Part shown: positions 43,801 to 52,656 of the stretch, in pieces | How the letters are laid out: every line of letters starts with the position of its first letter | Position numbering within the stretch: the first letter of the stretch is position 1 | Source of the DNA: Acidovorax sp. 69 | Lineage (GTDB): Bacteria > Pseudomonadota > Gammaproteobacteria > Burkholderiales > Burkholderiaceae_C | Direction of reading: 5' to 3' | NCBI RefSeq assembly: GCF_002797445.1 | Contig: NZ_PGEP01000001.1 | Location: forward strand, 3,038,501 to 3,102,500 | DNA length: 64,000 nucleotides | The notes under the pieces: generated by a model | What the model was told of the DNA's origin: nothing | The model's database searches: none | What the model saw: the letters and a program-made list of their open reading frames with translations, nothing else | Position numbers and translations under genes: made by a program

Positions 43801-44370
43801 GGCCACTGCCTGCAGGAAAGGGCCCCAGACCTCGCGCACGGCCTCGGCATCGTCTTCGAGCAATTCAAAATGGGCCGGCAAACCCTGCGCCTGCAACAGC
43901 GCCAGCGGGGCCGTACCCAGCAGCGCTGCAAACCAGCTGTGGAAGGTGCGGATCTGCGCCGGGCGGCCACTGGCCAGCATCTTTCGGTATAAATTCTGTA
44001 GCGCCTCGCGCTGATCCAGAGCGCGCTCCGGGCTGATTCCCCTTGCAACCAATTCTGCGGTCAGCACGTCCAGCGGCGCGTGGGAAAACGCCTCCAGCCA
44101 TTCCTGCAAACGCTGGCGCATTTCGCCCGCCGCCTTTTTGGTGAAGGTGATGGCGAGAATCTCGTGGGGTGCGGCACCGTCGAGCAGCGCACGCAGCATG
44201 CGCGAGACCAGCATCCAGGTCTTACCTGCGCCCGCGCAGGCCTCCACGGCCACGCTGCGCGCGGGGTCGCAGGCGATGGTGTAGAACGCCTCGCGCGAAA
44301 CGGGGTGGCCGTTGTGTTCGTAGGCCGCAGTCGTGTGGGTTGGTTCGGTCACCGGCGGGGCCTCAGTCAT
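40858..44370 (-). CDS. addA: UvrD-type helicase with C-terminal nuclease, AddA-like
   Basis: 1170 residues. Walker A AGAGKTW near residue 50, motif Ia LAITFTKKAAGEM, motif II VDEFQDTNPLQWQALH, motif III VGDPKQSIYRFRRAEPQVF, motif V/VI LTVHGAKGLEARCVLLL and YVAMTRAKHCLAL. The C-terminal RecB-like nuclease has GEAMHQLLEQ, RIDRLVH and VLDYKSA. Together with the AddB-like gene it forms a double-strand-break end-resecting helicase-nuclease. ATG 44370 overlaps the end of the addB-like gene by 8 bases. Residues about 677-699 (SELLPLDLQALGTSLIQ region) are encoded by a copy of the dispersed repeat. Confidence 0.92.
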   Translation of the reverse strand: MTEAPPVTEPTHTTAAYEHNGHPVSREAFYTIACDPARSVAVEACAGAGKTWMLVSRMLRALLDGAAPHEILAITFTKKAAGEMRQRLQEWLEAFSHAPLDVLTAELVARGISPERALDQREALQNLYRKMLASGRPAQIRTFHSWFAALLGTAPLALLQAQGLPAHFELLEDDAEAVREVWGPFLQAVATSASLRADYEAVVARHGRSQTHKALAAALSKRVEFDLADTAGVVDASVPPFQLQYPELAAFDEPADAVHGDVCHQRWLARAKALGTESNKTPQKAADAIIDALACNDLNLRLDMLRKALFVAKEDRLSKNLEKFAAAQEAEPELQRLLTARRQHDAWQHQQRMARLARCLIAEFAAVKHQHGWVDMNDVERTALVMLADPILSGWVQERLDARIRHLLVDEFQDTNPLQWQALHAWLSGYAGSGGGAQPPSVFIVGDPKQSIYRFRRAEPQVFIAARAFVRDGLGGDLLSCDHTRRNATGVIAAVNQVMGTAQAQHETSGFRDHTTESKDPGVLLRLPAILPPDADGGGGSDPLVWRDSLTEPRHEAEETQRMRESTQAAAWVAAQIAAGTPPNEVLVLARKRDRLAAMQDALRALHLPCVQPEKADLFDAPEVQDIVALLDVLVSTGHDLSLARALKSPLFGVGDDGLVALAALRRQGEHVGSSWFDLLQKSELLPLDLQALGTSLIQYKAWVDTLPPHDALHAIYQQADVLARFAAAAPAAQRIAVQANLRALLSAALQHDGGRYLTPYAFVRAMKKGGVRAPGRVDAQAVRLLTVHGAKGLEARCVLLLDTDTRPQKAETMGVLVDWPGEKAEPAGFVFLASESSPPPSAEAALAVEQQARQREELNMLYVAMTRAKHCLALSSVLPSVSALGSWWNRLAPLLADADVQGGAGEAEAGLVTAGPDSAHDHFTVAELAMLPVHLRAAPRAVADDTDPADPEASQSTPASRLGEAMHQLLEQAGVAGAPLADLRAQGWPAARVARLAQDFDVSVGAAHIAAQTAQRILAGEGAWAWDAAVVDTTINEVPLRYRGQSLRIDRLVHCHQPAERAGWWVLDYKSAAQPERQPALMAQLQRYRAAVREQAPGESVWAAFLTGDGRMVPVPDAGPPAIDDVLRAGAVPGSGAVRHTLAPAAPASAAVPGSADDAPLGSVQGTLF
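42274..42340 (+). repeat. Dispersed repeat, copy 7, inside the addA-like gene
   Basis: TGAATCAAACTGGTGCCTAG, CGCTTGTAAATCAAGCGGTA, GCAGCTCACTTTTTTGTAGC. Somewhat diverged from the others, but the order of elements is the same. It lies between helicase motifs III and V. Confidence 0.65.
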
Positions 44371-46963
44371 TCCAGAAATCTTTTCGGCACAGGCCACGCG
44401 CAGCGCAGTAGTCACACACGGCGCCCTCGCCCAAGGCGGGCATCGGTGCGCCTGCGGCGATGCGGGCGAAGTCGTGCTGGATGCCCTCCACCAGCAGGTC
44501 GCGCAGGTGCACCACCTCGTCCTGTTCGTGCATCTGTGTCTCACCCCGCTCGCCCACGTTCACGTAGGCGGCGCGCAGCGTGTCGTGGCTCAGCAAGGCC
44601 GCATAGAAAGCAAGCTGGGTGTCTTCGGCCCCCGCCCCGATGCGTTTGCGCGTGACGGTGTCGTTTTCGGTCTTGTAGTCAATGACCAACGGCGTGGGCT
44701 CGCCCGTGGATGAGATGGCATCGATGCGGTCGATGGTGCCCACCAGTTGCAAGGCACCCAGCGGCTGGCTGGTTTGCACCTCGGCCTGCCGAAAATGCCC
44801 TCCAGCCTGTTCATGCTGCACTAACCAGCGCAGGTAACCATCGCGCACCTGGGCCCAGCCTGCCGCGAACGGCAGAAAGTCGCCCTCGCCCAGGCCCTGC
44901 TGCAGCGTGACGGCCTGCGCGGCGCTGTCCATGCGGGCGATGCGCGTGTCTGCGTCGTCTGTCGGCTCGGCCAGCAAGCCCTCATGAAAGTGCTGCAACA
45001 CCGCATGCAGCCAGTTGCCAAAGTCGCGCTTGTCCACCTCGGCGGCCAGCTCGTCAGCCTCTTGCAGACCCAGTTGGCGCAGCGCAAAAAAACGGTAGGG
45101 GCAGTGCCTCAGGTCGGAGTACGCCGTGGACGACAGCCGCACGACCGGCAACGCCCGCCCGTCAGGCAAGGGCCTGGCCGTAGGCGTAGCCACCACGGTG
45201 CGCTGGCTGCGGTCGTCCGCCCCTTCGATGCCCGCTCCGTCCAGGTGCAGCGCCAGCACCAGTGCACTGGCCAGCAAGGGCTCGCCGCCTTCGTCGCCCG
45301 TGCGCCAGAGCACATCCACGGCCGGTGTCTGCAAAGCATGTTGCCACGCGGCGCGCTGCGCGGCTTCCAGCGATTCGCGCGTGGGCAGACCCCAGGCCTC
45401 GCGCTGCGCCGGGGTCCAGTCGCCCACAGGCTCGGGCGATGGCTGCAGGCGTTTTTCATCACAGCCGGGCAGCACCAGCGCGGCAAACGGTCGTGCCAGC
45501 AACTGCGGCAGGGGCAGAACGACAACGGGCGCGTCGCCCATCTGGCTGGGCACATAACGTGCGGCTTCCAGCACCTCGTTGGCCCAGCGCGTGAACTCGG
45601 CCAGTGCCATGCGGCGGCCTGCGCTGTCCCAGCCGTCCAGCTCGACCTCCTGGCCTGCCTGCAGACGCAGCGCTGTCAGCACGCGGGCGCCTGCGGGGTC
45701 ATCCTCCAGAACCGTCCACTGGCCATTGCCCTCCAGCAGGGCACGCAAGGCCTGCAGCCACTGCGCCAGCGGGCGTGCGGCACGCAGCCCTTCGCGCCAT
45801 TCCTGCGCCTGGGCCACACAGACGGCCAAGGCGGGCTGCGCCTCCCAGTCACGCGCGGCGGCACCCGACCACGTCGCCACCTGGGCCTTGCGCAGCGCAC
45901 GCTCCAGGGCATTGAGGACCGCAGGCTGCACGACCGGTGCATGTTTGAGCCAGTCCAGCACCGCATCGGCGGTGGCATTCCAGGCGCAGGCCGTGAGCGC
46001 GGCCATCAGCTGTGCAGCAGCCCGTGTGGTGGAAAGCGTCCAGCCGTTTTCATCGCGCACCGCCACACCGCAGCTGGCCAAGTGCGCGCCAATGCGGCGT
46101 GTGAGGGCGCGATCGTTGGCCGCCAGCGCCACCGGTGTGCGGCCGGCCACCACGTGGGCCCACACACAGGCCGCAGCGCGTTGGGCCTCGTCTTCGGCAT
46201 CCTGCGCAGCGTGCAGCGCCAGGCGGCCGCAGGCCCCGACAGCCACCTCCTCAGGCGGCAAGACCAGGGCCACGGCCTTGTCGCCCCAATGGGCGTGCAA
46301 GGCCTGGGCAAGGGCCTCGACCTGAAAACCTTGCAGCAGCACCAGGGCGTCCACCGACTGGCGCACGCCAGGCTCAAACAAGACATCCGTAGCATGGCGC
46401 GAGGCCAGCACCCATTCGAGTGCAATGCGGGACACCACGGCTTCGAACCGCAAAGCTGAACCTTCTTCAGGCTCTGGCAAGAGGCTGCGCGCCTGGAGCC
46501 CCCAGGCCTCGCGCTGCGCCGGGGCCATGGCAGCCACCACCACCGCCAGCTGGGCCGCCGCCTCTTGCAACGGCACCGCCAGCACGTCCCGCTGCGCGGT
46601 CAAACCCGCGCGATCGAGCAAGGCGCGCGCCGTGAGGGTGTCGCGCGCCACGTCCCCGGCCAGATCGTCACCCTGTGGCACAAAGGCAGACAGCTGGCGG
46701 GCCCAGTTGCGCGTGGTTTCAAACCGGGGGGCAAATCCGTCGGCATGGAGCAAGGCCCAGTAGCGCTGCGCCCAGGGCATGAGCTGGGCATAGGGAACCA
46801 GCACCACCGTGCGCGCGGGATGGGCCCTCAGCCCCTGCATGTGCGCCTCCACCTGGGCCAACACGCGTTGCCACAACGCGGCGCACTGATCGCTTTTCGC
46901 TATGACAGTCATAGCGTCGTAAGACCCGGCCACACCGGTGAACGTGGGATTGGTTTCTGTCAC
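44363..46963 (-). CDS. addB: PD-(D/E)XK nuclease family protein, AddB-like
   Basis: 866 residues. The C-terminal nuclease carries FGNWLHAVLQHF, TIDRIDAI and LVIDYKTEND; four cysteines suited to an AddB-type [4Fe-4S] cluster are in LRHCPYRFF and VCDYCAARGLCRKD. The N-terminal two-thirds is an inactivated helicase-like region; I see no Walker A, unlike Firmicutes AddB. Start is a GTG at 46963 with CAGGG upstream; an ATG at 46912 is an alternative and would sit in a perfect 19 bp palindrome. Divergent from trxA, coupled to the addA-like gene. Confidence 0.9.
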   Translation of the reverse strand: MTETNPTFTGVAGSYDAMTVIAKSDQCAALWQRVLAQVEAHMQGLRAHPARTVVLVPYAQLMPWAQRYWALLHADGFAPRFETTRNWARQLSAFVPQGDDLAGDVARDTLTARALLDRAGLTAQRDVLAVPLQEAAAQLAVVVAAMAPAQREAWGLQARSLLPEPEEGSALRFEAVVSRIALEWVLASRHATDVLFEPGVRQSVDALVLLQGFQVEALAQALHAHWGDKAVALVLPPEEVAVGACGRLALHAAQDAEDEAQRAAACVWAHVVAGRTPVALAANDRALTRRIGAHLASCGVAVRDENGWTLSTTRAAAQLMAALTACAWNATADAVLDWLKHAPVVQPAVLNALERALRKAQVATWSGAAARDWEAQPALAVCVAQAQEWREGLRAARPLAQWLQALRALLEGNGQWTVLEDDPAGARVLTALRLQAGQEVELDGWDSAGRRMALAEFTRWANEVLEAARYVPSQMGDAPVVVLPLPQLLARPFAALVLPGCDEKRLQPSPEPVGDWTPAQREAWGLPTRESLEAAQRAAWQHALQTPAVDVLWRTGDEGGEPLLASALVLALHLDGAGIEGADDRSQRTVVATPTARPLPDGRALPVVRLSSTAYSDLRHCPYRFFALRQLGLQEADELAAEVDKRDFGNWLHAVLQHFHEGLLAEPTDDADTRIARMDSAAQAVTLQQGLGEGDFLPFAAGWAQVRDGYLRWLVQHEQAGGHFRQAEVQTSQPLGALQLVGTIDRIDAISSTGEPTPLVIDYKTENDTVTRKRIGAGAEDTQLAFYAALLSHDTLRAAYVNVGERGETQMHEQDEVVHLRDLLVEGIQHDFARIAAGAPMPALGEGAVCDYCAARGLCRKDFWND
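46898..46916. repeat. Perfect 19 bp palindrome at the 5' end of addB
   Basis: CGCTATGAC-A-GTCATAGCG: 9-base arms around one base, in the first codons of the addB-like gene and covering its alternative ATG (46912). Possible operator. Confidence 0.5.
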
Positions 46964-47021
46964 AATGCCCTGACTTTAAACGTACACCGGTCACCACCCG
47001 ATCAAAATCAAGGAATCCGCC

Positions 47022-47354
47022 ATGGCCAGCGAACTCATCAAACATGTCTCTGACGCCAGCTTTGAAGCCGACGTGCTCCAACCCGGCTCCGCCGTGCTGG
47101 TGGACTACTGGGCCGAATGGTGCGGCCCCTGCAAAATGATTGCTCCCATCCTGGACGAAGTGGCAGGCACCTACCAAGGCAAGCTGCAGATCGCCAAGAT
47201 GAATGTGGACGAAAACCGCGAGATCCCCGCCAAGTTTGGCATTCGCGGCATCCCCACGCTGATGCTGTTCAAGGATGGCCAGCTGGCCGCCACCAAGGTC
47301 GGAGCCATGAGCAAGGCGCAATTGACCGCCTTCATTGATCAGCAACTGGCCTGA
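47022..47354 (+). CDS. trxA: Thioredoxin 1
   Basis: 110 residues, cytoplasmic. Active site WCGPCKM in [22 protein letters not shown], cis-Pro in [29 protein letters not shown]. It reduces protein disulfides (ribonucleotide reductase, methionine sulfoxide reductase) with thioredoxin reductase. AAGGAA lies 9 bases upstream. It lies upstream of rho, as in E. coli and many proteobacteria, with a terminator between them. Confidence 0.97.
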   Translation: MASELIKHVSDASFEADVLQPGSAVLVDYWAEWCGPCKMIAPILDEVAGTYQGKLQIAKMNVDENREIPAKFGIRGIPTLMLFKDGQLAATKVGAMSKAQLTAFIDQQLA

Positions 47355-47367
47355 TTCACAAACAAAT

Positions 47368-47400
47368 GCCCCGTTGGTTTTGCCACCTCCGGGGCTTTTC
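47368..47400 (+). terminator. Terminator of trxA
   Basis: Stem GCCCCG (47368-47373) / CGGGGC (47390-47395) with a 16-base loop, then TTTTC; 14 bases after the stop. Confidence 0.7.
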
Positions 47401-47466
47401 TTGAAGGGTATGCAGCTCGCACAAATACCCAGGGCTGGCGGCAGTGACCACCCCAATCACGCCCCC

Positions 47467-47497
47467 TTGAAGCCCTCTCTTTTTTTCCTGTCATAAT
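47467..47497 (+). promoter_or_regulatory. Candidate rho promoter
   Basis: -35 TTGAAG (47467-47472), 19 bp spacer, -10 CATAAT (47492-47497). It leaves a leader of about 130 bases before the rho ATG, in line with the autoregulated rho leaders known elsewhere. Confidence 0.5.
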
Positions 47498-47632
47498 TCC
47501 ACCAGATCACCGGACTGCACGCATTGGCAGCCGGACCAAGATCCCCGGCGAGCCGGACCTGCAAACAGCAGCCCATCCGGCACCAGCCCATCTCCCCCAA
47601 GATTCATACCTACTCCGCCAAGGAGTCAATCC

Positions 47633-48895
47633 ATGCACTTAAACGAACTCAAGGCACTGCATGTGTCTGAAGTCCTGAAGCAGGCCGAAGAACTCGAAAT
47701 CGAAAACACGGGCCGCATGCGCAAGCAGGAGTTGATGTTTGCGATCATCAAGAAGCGGGCCAAGACCGGGGAACAAATCATTGCCGACGGCGTGCTGGAA
47801 ATCCTGCCCGACGGATTTGGTTTCCTGCGCAGCCCTGACACGAGCTTCACGGCCAGCACAGACGATATCTACATCAGCCCCAGCCAGGTGCGCCGCTTCA
47901 ACCTGCACACCGGCGACATGATCGAAGGTGAAGTGCGTACACCCAAAGACGGTGAACGCTACTTCGCGCTGAACAAGCTCGACTCCGTCAATGGCGGCCC
48001 ACCCGAGCAGAACAAGCACAAGGTCATGTTTGAAAACCTGACGCCGTTGTTCCCCAAGGAACAGATGCGCCTGGAGCGCGACGTCAAGAGCGAAGAGAAC
48101 ATCACCGGCCGCATCATCGACATCATCGCGCCCATCGGCCGTGGTCAGCGCGCGCTGATCGTCGCCCCGCCCAAGAGCGGCAAGACGGTGATGATGCAGC
48201 ACATCGCCCATGCCATCACGGCCAACAACCCCGATGTGCACCTGATGGTGCTGCTGGTGGACGAGCGCCCTGAAGAAGTGACCGAAATGCAGCGCACGGT
48301 CAAGGGCGAGATCATCGCCTCGACCTTCGACGAACCCGCCGCGCGCCACGTGCACGTGGCCGAGATGGTGATCGAACGCGCCAAGCGCCTGGTCGAATTG
48401 AAGAAGGACGTGGTGATCCTGCTGGACTCCATCACCCGCCTGGCCCGCGCCTATAACAACGTTGTGCCGTCGAGCGGCAAGGTGCTGTCGGGTGGTGTGG
48501 ACGCCGCTGCACTGCAGCGCCCCAAGCGCTTCTTCGGCGCCGCTCGCAAGGTCGAGGAAGGTGGCTCGCTCACCATCATCGCCACCGCACTGGTCGACAC
48601 CGGCAGCCGCATGGACGAAGTGATCTTTGAAGAATTCAAGGGCACTGGCAACTGCGAAATCCACCTGAACCGCCGCCTGTATGAAAAGCGCGTATTCCCC
48701 GCCATCGAGCTCAACAAGAGCGGCACCCGACGCGAAGAGCTGCTGCTGGCGCCCGAGATCCTGCAAAAGACGCGCATCCTGCGCCAGTTCATGTACAACA
48801 TGGACGAGATCGAGTCCATGGAGCTGATGATCAAGAACATGAAGGCCACCAAGACCAACGTGGACTTCTTTGACATGATGCGTAGGGGCGGCTAG
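47633..48895 (+). CDS. rho: Transcription termination factor Rho
   Basis: 420 residues, full length. N-terminal [21 protein letters not shown] helix domain, cold-shock RNA-binding domain with [13 protein letters not shown], Walker [12 protein letters not shown], Walker [18 protein letters not shown]-loop [22 protein letters not shown] and R-loop region. Hexameric RNA helicase that ends transcription. AAGGAGT lies 10 bases upstream of the ATG. It is followed by a strong intrinsic terminator. Confidence 0.98.
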   Translation: MHLNELKALHVSEVLKQAEELEIENTGRMRKQELMFAIIKKRAKTGEQIIADGVLEILPDGFGFLRSPDTSFTASTDDIYISPSQVRRFNLHTGDMIEGEVRTPKDGERYFALNKLDSVNGGPPEQNKHKVMFENLTPLFPKEQMRLERDVKSEENITGRIIDIIAPIGRGQRALIVAPPKSGKTVMMQHIAHAITANNPDVHLMVLLVDERPEEVTEMQRTVKGEIIASTFDEPAARHVHVAEMVIERAKRLVELKKDVVILLDSITRLARAYNNVVPSSGKVLSGGVDAAALQRPKRFFGAARKVEEGGSLTIIATALVDTGSRMDEVIFEEFKGTGNCEIHLNRRLYEKRVFPAIELNKSGTRREELLLAPEILQKTRILRQFMYNMDEIESMELMIKNMKATKTNVDFFDMMRRGG

Positions 48896-48935
48896 CGCCC
48901 CCGCACCTCTGGTGGGCCGGCAACGGCCACCTCAT

Positions 48936-48969
48936 CCCGCACGCCCTTGGGGCCTGCGGGATTTTTTTT
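48936..48969 (+). terminator. Intrinsic terminator of rho
   Basis: Stem CCCGCA / TGCGGG (48936-48941 with 48955-48960), extended inward by GCCC / GGGC with one C-C mismatch, then ATTTTTTTT. Confidence 0.9.
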
Positions 48970-49059
48970 GTCCGGGCGATGCCATTCGCTGGTGCACAGC
49001 CCCCAAAAAAAGCACCTTGTGGATGCACAGACGCGGGAAAACCCCCGGATTACCCCACT

Positions 49060-49113
49060 TTTGAGCTGGCCCGGAAACTGCTATCTTGCAATCTGTCGAC
49101 AGACGACTGTCGA
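49060..49113 (+). promoter_or_regulatory. Promoter and candidate operator of the catabolic operon
   Basis: -35 TTTGAG/TTGAGC (49060-49066) and -10 TATCTT (49082-49087), 15-16 bp apart. Immediately downstream, over the expected start site, lies the perfect palindrome CTGTCGACAG (49093-49102) followed by CTGTCGA (49107-49113), which also pairs with TCGACAG across 4 bases. The GT..AC core suits a GntR/FCD regulator, such as the one encoded at 59538. The remaining 180 bases between rho and the first gene show nothing else. Confidence 0.55.
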
Positions 49114-49182
49114 AGATCAAAGAAAAGAAACACCGCTTGGTGTAGAGGCACCCGGCCTCAACAAATATCCAAGGAGCCGCGC

Positions 49183-49977
49183 ATGAGACCAAACCAACTC
49201 GCCACCGCCGAAGCGTTCCAGGCAGACGCCACCGAACAGCAGGTGCGTGAAGACCTAGCGGCTGCCTACCGCCTGATCGCGCACTTCGGGCTGGACGACA
49301 GCATTTACACCCACATCTCGGCGCGCGTGCCGGGCCGGCACGACCAGTTCCTGATCAACCCGTTCGGACTGCTGTTCAAGGACATCACGGCCAGCTCGCT
49401 GGTCAAGATCGACACCGAAGGCCGCATTCTGGAACCGTCACCCTATGACGTGAACCCGGCTGGCTTCACCATCCACAGTGCCGTGCATGCGGCGCGCCAC
49501 GATGCGGCCTGCGTGGTGCACACCCACACGGTGGCAGGCGTCGCCGTGTCATCGCTGGCCTGCGGGCTGCAACCTTGCAACCAGTGGGCGCTGCAGTTCC
49601 ATGGGCGCGTGGTCTACCACGCCTTCGAGGGCATCGCGCTGGACCTGGACGAACGCGAGCGGCTAGTGGTCGACCTTGGCCCCACGTCGCGCGCCATGAT
49701 CCTGCGCAACCACGGCCTTCTCACCCTGGGGCGCAGCGTGGCAGAGGCACTCATCCTCATGCTCAACCTCGATCGTGCCTGCAAAGTGCAGTTGGCCATC
49801 CTGGCCAGCGGCCAGCCGATCCACCCGGTGCCCGAAGAAGTCCGCGAGCGCACTGCGCAGCAATACGAAAGCGGTGATACCAACCGCGTACCCGGCCAAC
49901 CGGACCCCCACTGGCGTGAATGGCAAGGCTTGCTGCGACACCTGGAACGCCCGGTGCCCAGCAGCTTCCGAGACTGA
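49183..49977 (+). CDS. Class II aldolase/adducin-family protein
   Basis: 264 residues. Zinc-binding class II aldolase fold: YRLIAHFGLDDSIYTHISARVPG at the N-terminus, CVVHTHTVAGVAVSSLACGL (metal His pair) and LRNHGLLTLGRSVAEAL (third His). It may retro-aldol cleave, epimerise or decarboxylate a polar substrate. The usual acid residue after the His pair is not obvious, so catalysis could differ. ATG 49183 has AAGGAG 6 bases upstream. First gene of the long operon; the binding-protein gene starts 52 bases later. Confidence 0.87.
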   Translation: MRPNQLATAEAFQADATEQQVREDLAAAYRLIAHFGLDDSIYTHISARVPGRHDQFLINPFGLLFKDITASSLVKIDTEGRILEPSPYDVNPAGFTIHSAVHAARHDAACVVHTHTVAGVAVSSLACGLQPCNQWALQFHGRVVYHAFEGIALDLDERERLVVDLGPTSRAMILRNHGLLTLGRSVAEALILMLNLDRACKVQLAILASGQPIHPVPEEVRERTAQQYESGDTNRVPGQPDPHWREWQGLLRHLERPVPSSFRD

Positions 49978-50029
49978 CGCCCCAACCCCTCCCCTTTTTT
50001 TGACAACCCTCCTCACAAGGAAACATGCC

Positions 50030-51592
50030 ATGAAGCGTCGCGAACTGATTCAATTGGGGGCCTCAGGGCTCGGTCTGAGCATTGCGGGCGTTCCACTGAG
50101 TGCTCTCGCTCAGACCCGTAAAGGCGTGATCAACGTCCTGGTCCAGCCCGAGCCACCAGGACTGATGCTCGGCATGGTGCAAAACGGTCCCACGCAGCTC
50201 ATCGCAGGCAACATCTATGAAGGGCTGTTGCGCTACGACGAGAAGCTCAACCCGCAACCACTGCTGGCCACCAGTTGGACTGTGAGCCCTGACGGCATGG
50301 TCTACACCTTCAAGCTCAAGCCCAACGTGAAGTGGCATGACGGCAAGCCCTTCACCTCGGCCGACGTGGTGTTCTCGGTCGACGGCTTCCTGCGCAAAAC
50401 CCACGCGCGGCTGCGCGGCAACCTGGAATCGCTGGACACGGTGCGTGCCCTTGATCCGCTCACCGTGGAGTTCAAGCTCAAATCACCCTTCGGCCCCTTC
50501 CTCGGCTTGTTCGAAACCGGCACCATGCCCATGGTTCCCAAGCATGTGTACGAGGGCACAGACTTCGCCACCAACCCGGCCAATGCCGCCCCCATGGGCA
50601 CAGGCCCATTCAAGTTCAAGGAATGGATCAAAGGCTCGTACATCCAGCTGGTGGCCAATGAGGCCTACCACATGCCCAACCTGCCCGAAGTTGAGAGCCT
50701 GTATTTCCATGTGATTCCCGATGCCGCCTCGCGCGCAGCGGCCTTTGAATCCGGCAAGGTCGATATCGTCCCTGGCGGTGCCGTAGAGTTCTTCGACGTG
50801 GCACGCCTGTCCAAGCTGCCCGGTGTGCAGGTCACCACCAAGGGCTGGGAGTTCTTTTCGCCGCACTCCTGGCTGTGGCTGAACAACCGCAAGGCGCCCA
50901 TGAGCAACGTCAAATTCCGCCAGGCGGTGATGCACGCCATCGACCGCGAGGCCATGGCAAAAATTGCCTGGCAGGGCTTTGCAAAGCCAGCCACGGGCCC
51001 ATTCAACAGCCACATCAAGTACTACAGTGCCGACGTAGCCAAGTACCCACGCGACCTGGACAAGGCGAAGAAGCTGGTGGCCGAATCGGGCTACAAGGGC
51101 GAAACCCTGCGCTTGCTACCCCTGCCGTATGGCGAATCCTGGCAGCGTCAGGCCGAAATCGTGCGCCAGAACCTGACCCAGGCTGGCATCAAGGTCGAAC
51201 TCACCGGCACCGACGTGGCGGGCTGGAACCAGCGCCTGAATGAGTGGGATTACGACATCGCTTTCACCTACGTCTACCAGTATGGCGATCCGGCACTGGG
51301 CGTGGCACGCAACTACACCAGCACCAATATTGCCAAGGGCTCGCCCTTCAACAATGTAGAGGGCTACAGCAACAGCCGGGTGGATGCGCTCTTTGCCGCG
51401 GGCGCCCGGGCCACCGACCCCGAGTCGCGCGCCAAAGCGTACCTGGAGGTGCAAAAGCTGTTGCTCGAAGAAGTGCCTGTGGCCTGGCTGCACGAGATCA
51501 ACTTCCCCACGCTTTACCGCAGCAAGGTAAAGAACCCTATCAGTTCGGGCATTGGCCTGAACGACAGCCTGGGCCGCGCCTCGATCGGCTGA
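50030..51592 (+). CDS. ABC transporter substrate-binding protein, peptide/opine family 5 (DppA-like)
   Basis: 520 residues. Signal peptide with a twin-Arg-like start (MKRRELIQLGASGLGLSIAGVPLSALA). Family 5 pattern: ALVQPEPPG-like start, NIYEGLLRYDEKLNPQPLLATSW, VYTFKLKPNVKWHDGKPFTSADVVFSV, and NVKFRQAVMHAIDREAM. It captures its ligand in the periplasm for the two permeases and double ATPase that follow. Family 5 ligands are oligopeptides, opines, nickel chelates or polyol glycosides; the rest of the operon (deacetylases, aminotransferases) suggests an acylated amino compound. Confidence 0.93.
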   Translation: MKRRELIQLGASGLGLSIAGVPLSALAQTRKGVINVLVQPEPPGLMLGMVQNGPTQLIAGNIYEGLLRYDEKLNPQPLLATSWTVSPDGMVYTFKLKPNVKWHDGKPFTSADVVFSVDGFLRKTHARLRGNLESLDTVRALDPLTVEFKLKSPFGPFLGLFETGTMPMVPKHVYEGTDFATNPANAAPMGTGPFKFKEWIKGSYIQLVANEAYHMPNLPEVESLYFHVIPDAASRAAAFESGKVDIVPGGAVEFFDVARLSKLPGVQVTTKGWEFFSPHSWLWLNNRKAPMSNVKFRQAVMHAIDREAMAKIAWQGFAKPATGPFNSHIKYYSADVAKYPRDLDKAKKLVAESGYKGETLRLLPLPYGESWQRQAEIVRQNLTQAGIKVELTGTDVAGWNQRLNEWDYDIAFTYVYQYGDPALGVARNYTSTNIAKGSPFNNVEGYSNSRVDALFAAGARATDPESRAKAYLEVQKLLLEEVPVAWLHEINFPTLYRSKVKNPISSGIGLNDSLGRASIG

Positions 51593-51667
51593 ACGCCACG
51601 GTGTCCATCTGCCGGGGTCGCGCCTGTTTGCGCCCCGGCAGCCCTTCAATGCTCTCGCCCCACGCCG

Positions 51668-52642
51668 ATGAAACGTCTTCAATACATGCTCACCCGCGTC
51701 GCCCAGGGCCTGCTGGCCCTGATGTTGATCGCCACCGTGAACTTCTTGCTCATCCGAGCCGCCCCTGGCGACCCGGTGTCCGTGATGGCTGGCGAGGCGG
51801 GCGCATCGGACGCCCAATACGTGGCTCAGTTGCGGCGCGAGTTCGGGTTGGACAAACCTCTGTCTACCCAGCTGGGCACCTACCTGGGCCGGGTGGCTAC
51901 GCTGGATCTTGGCTACTCGTACCGGCAACAGCAGCCCGTGCTCAAGCTCATTGCAGAGCGGCTGCCTGCCACCCTGTTGCTCACGGGCAGCGCCTTTGCC
52001 CTGTCGCTGCTGTTTGGCGTGGTGCTGGGGGCAATGGCCAGCAAGCGGGTGGGCAGTTGGCTGGACAGTGCGATCACCGTGGTGGCACTGGTGTTCTATG
52101 CCATGCCGCTGTACTGGCTGGCAATGATGGCGGTGCTGGTGTTCACCGTTCAGCTCGACTGGCTGCCAGGCTTTGGCTTCTTCACCGTGGGCAGTGACGC
52201 CACGGGCCTGGCACGCGCCTGGGACATCGCTCAGCACCTGGTCATGCCCTCACTCACGCTCGCGCTTTTTTATATGGCGGTGTATGCGCGCATGACGCGC
52301 GCCTCCATGCTCGAAGTAGCACAGATGGAATTCGTGAAGACTGCGCGCGCCAAAGGTGTGCGCCCAGGCCGCATTCAGCGCTCACACATCCTGCGCAACG
52401 CGCTGCTGCCAGTGGTCACGTTGGCCGGCATCCAGGCCGGTGGAATGATCGGCGGCGCTGTACTGACCGAAACCGTTTTCGCCTGGCCCGGCATTGGCCG
52501 CCTGATGTTCGATGCCCTGCTGCAGCGCGACTACAACCTGCTGCTCGGCTGCTTCCTCGTGACAGCCGCCGTAGCGGTGCTGTTCAACCTGCTCACCGAC
52601 CTGGTCTACACCCTGGTTGATCCCCGCATCGAACTCGGCTGA
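51668..52642 (+). CDS. ABC transporter permease (DppB-like)
   Basis: 324 residues with six helices. N-terminal MLTRVAQGLLALMLIATVNFLLIRAAPGDPV and the EAA loop EFVKTARAKGVRPGRIQRSHILRNALLP are typical of DppB. It ends with the characteristic VYTLVDPRIELG. It pairs with the DppC-like permease 14 bases downstream. Confidence 0.95.
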   Translation: MKRLQYMLTRVAQGLLALMLIATVNFLLIRAAPGDPVSVMAGEAGASDAQYVAQLRREFGLDKPLSTQLGTYLGRVATLDLGYSYRQQQPVLKLIAERLPATLLLTGSAFALSLLFGVVLGAMASKRVGSWLDSAITVVALVFYAMPLYWLAMMAVLVFTVQLDWLPGFGFFTVGSDATGLARAWDIAQHLVMPSLTLALFYMAVYARMTRASMLEVAQMEFVKTARAKGVRPGRIQRSHILRNALLPVVTLAGIQAGGMIGGAVLTETVFAWPGIGRLMFDALLQRDYNLLLGCFLVTAAVAVLFNLLTDLVYTLVDPRIELG

Positions 52643-52656
52643 CAAGGACACACACC

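Noticed and set aside
47639..48766. 375-codon minus-strand frame opposite rho
   Set aside because: Rho is unambiguous on the plus strand; the shadow has no signature.
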